From: Bryobacterales bacterium | GTDB taxonomy: Bacteria; Acidobacteriota; Terriglobia; Bryobacterales; Bryobacteraceae | Direction of reading: 5' to 3' | Assembly (NCBI GenBank): GCA_003139735.1 | Contig: PLGA01000067.1 | Span: forward strand, 1-6,200 | Length of the DNA stretch: 6,200 nt | Part shown: positions 6,051 through 6,200 of the stretch, piece by piece | How positions within the stretch are numbered: the stretch's first letter is position 1 | Layout of the letters: every line of letters starts with the position of its first letter | Position numbers and translations under genes: made by a program | Notes under the pieces: model-generated | Database searches by the model: none | Told to the model about the DNA's origin: nothing | The model's input: only the letters and a program-made list of their open reading frames with translations

Positions 6051-6200
6051 CTCCGTGATCGTCGCAGCCGCTTCGTCGAGCCGAACGCGACCGCTCTTTC
6101 GAAGCCCCGCGGCCCGGTGATCAGCACCCGCACGCCGTCCCGAGAACGGTCCCCGGCAATCCAGGCTTCGAACGGCCGAGCGAGGCGCTGGCCGGCGGCG
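6051..6200 (-). pseudogene. Copy C of the unrecognised small gene family, running off the window
   Basis: Entering from the right edge, the minus strand reads AAGQRLARPFEAWIAGDRSR, DGVRVLITGP, RGFERAVAF in one open frame, matching copy A codon for codon. After VAFG the frame continues as STKRLRRSRSGL to a stop at 6010-6008, which overlaps the last HU codons antisense. Restoring one base after VAF gives LDEAAATITER, which matches copy A (ARDEA) better. The current frame therefore probably carries a one-base loss near 6081. The 5' half lies outside the window, so a working gene with an altered tail cannot be excluded. Confidence 0.55.

Noticed and set aside
1..6200. tRNA, rRNA, CRISPR array or riboswitch
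   Set aside because: No cloverleaf, regularly spaced direct repeats or conserved aptamer core was seen on reading both strands; weak ones could be missed by eye.

Overview
The window looks like chromosomal DNA of a soil-type Acidobacteriota, most like the Solibacter/Bryobacter lineage. This is inferred from three things: a GC-rich composition, a Hanks-type Ser/Thr kinase fused through one membrane helix to a long PD40/TolB-like beta-propeller (a hallmark of that lineage), and an acidobacterial-style HU protein. No rRNA, tRNA or CRISPR array is visible.

Layout from left to right. (1) Positions 5-364, minus strand: the N-terminal third of a nucleoid-associated (NdpA/YejK-like) protein, closed by an in-frame TAG. 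(2) Positions 365-842: no convincing gene, but a large imperfect inverted repeat (517-595) lies downstream of a transposase remnant and may mark its end. (3) Positions 843-1780, minus strand: a mosaic of decayed sequence made of the C-terminal half of an IS91-family transposase (Tyr motif kept, HUH half lost), fused in frame to a lysine/alanine-rich fragment, which in turn joins a decayed copy of a small unrecognised gene (copy A). (4) Positions 1958-4573, plus strand: the intact kinase-propeller gene, with a TACAAT box only 13 nt before its ATG and a C8 tract just upstream. (5) Positions 4574-4956: gene-free apart from copy B of the small gene and several inverted repeats. (6) Positions 4957-5610 (minus, SAM-dependent methyltransferase) and 5746-6039 (plus, HU-family protein): two intact divergent genes sharing a 135-nt spacer that holds a two-part, 16-bp-stem inverted repeat. 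(7) Copy C of the small gene converges on the HU gene and runs off the right edge.

The three intact genes (kinase, methyltransferase, HU) do not form an obvious pathway. The unifying feature is the repeat: three diverged copies of one unrecognised gene of about 75 codons, all on the minus strand. They separate the window into a kinase cassette and a methyltransferase/HU cassette. This repeat family is the best candidate here for something undescribed. The IS91 remnant and the truncated left-hand gene show that the left third is a decaying accessory region.
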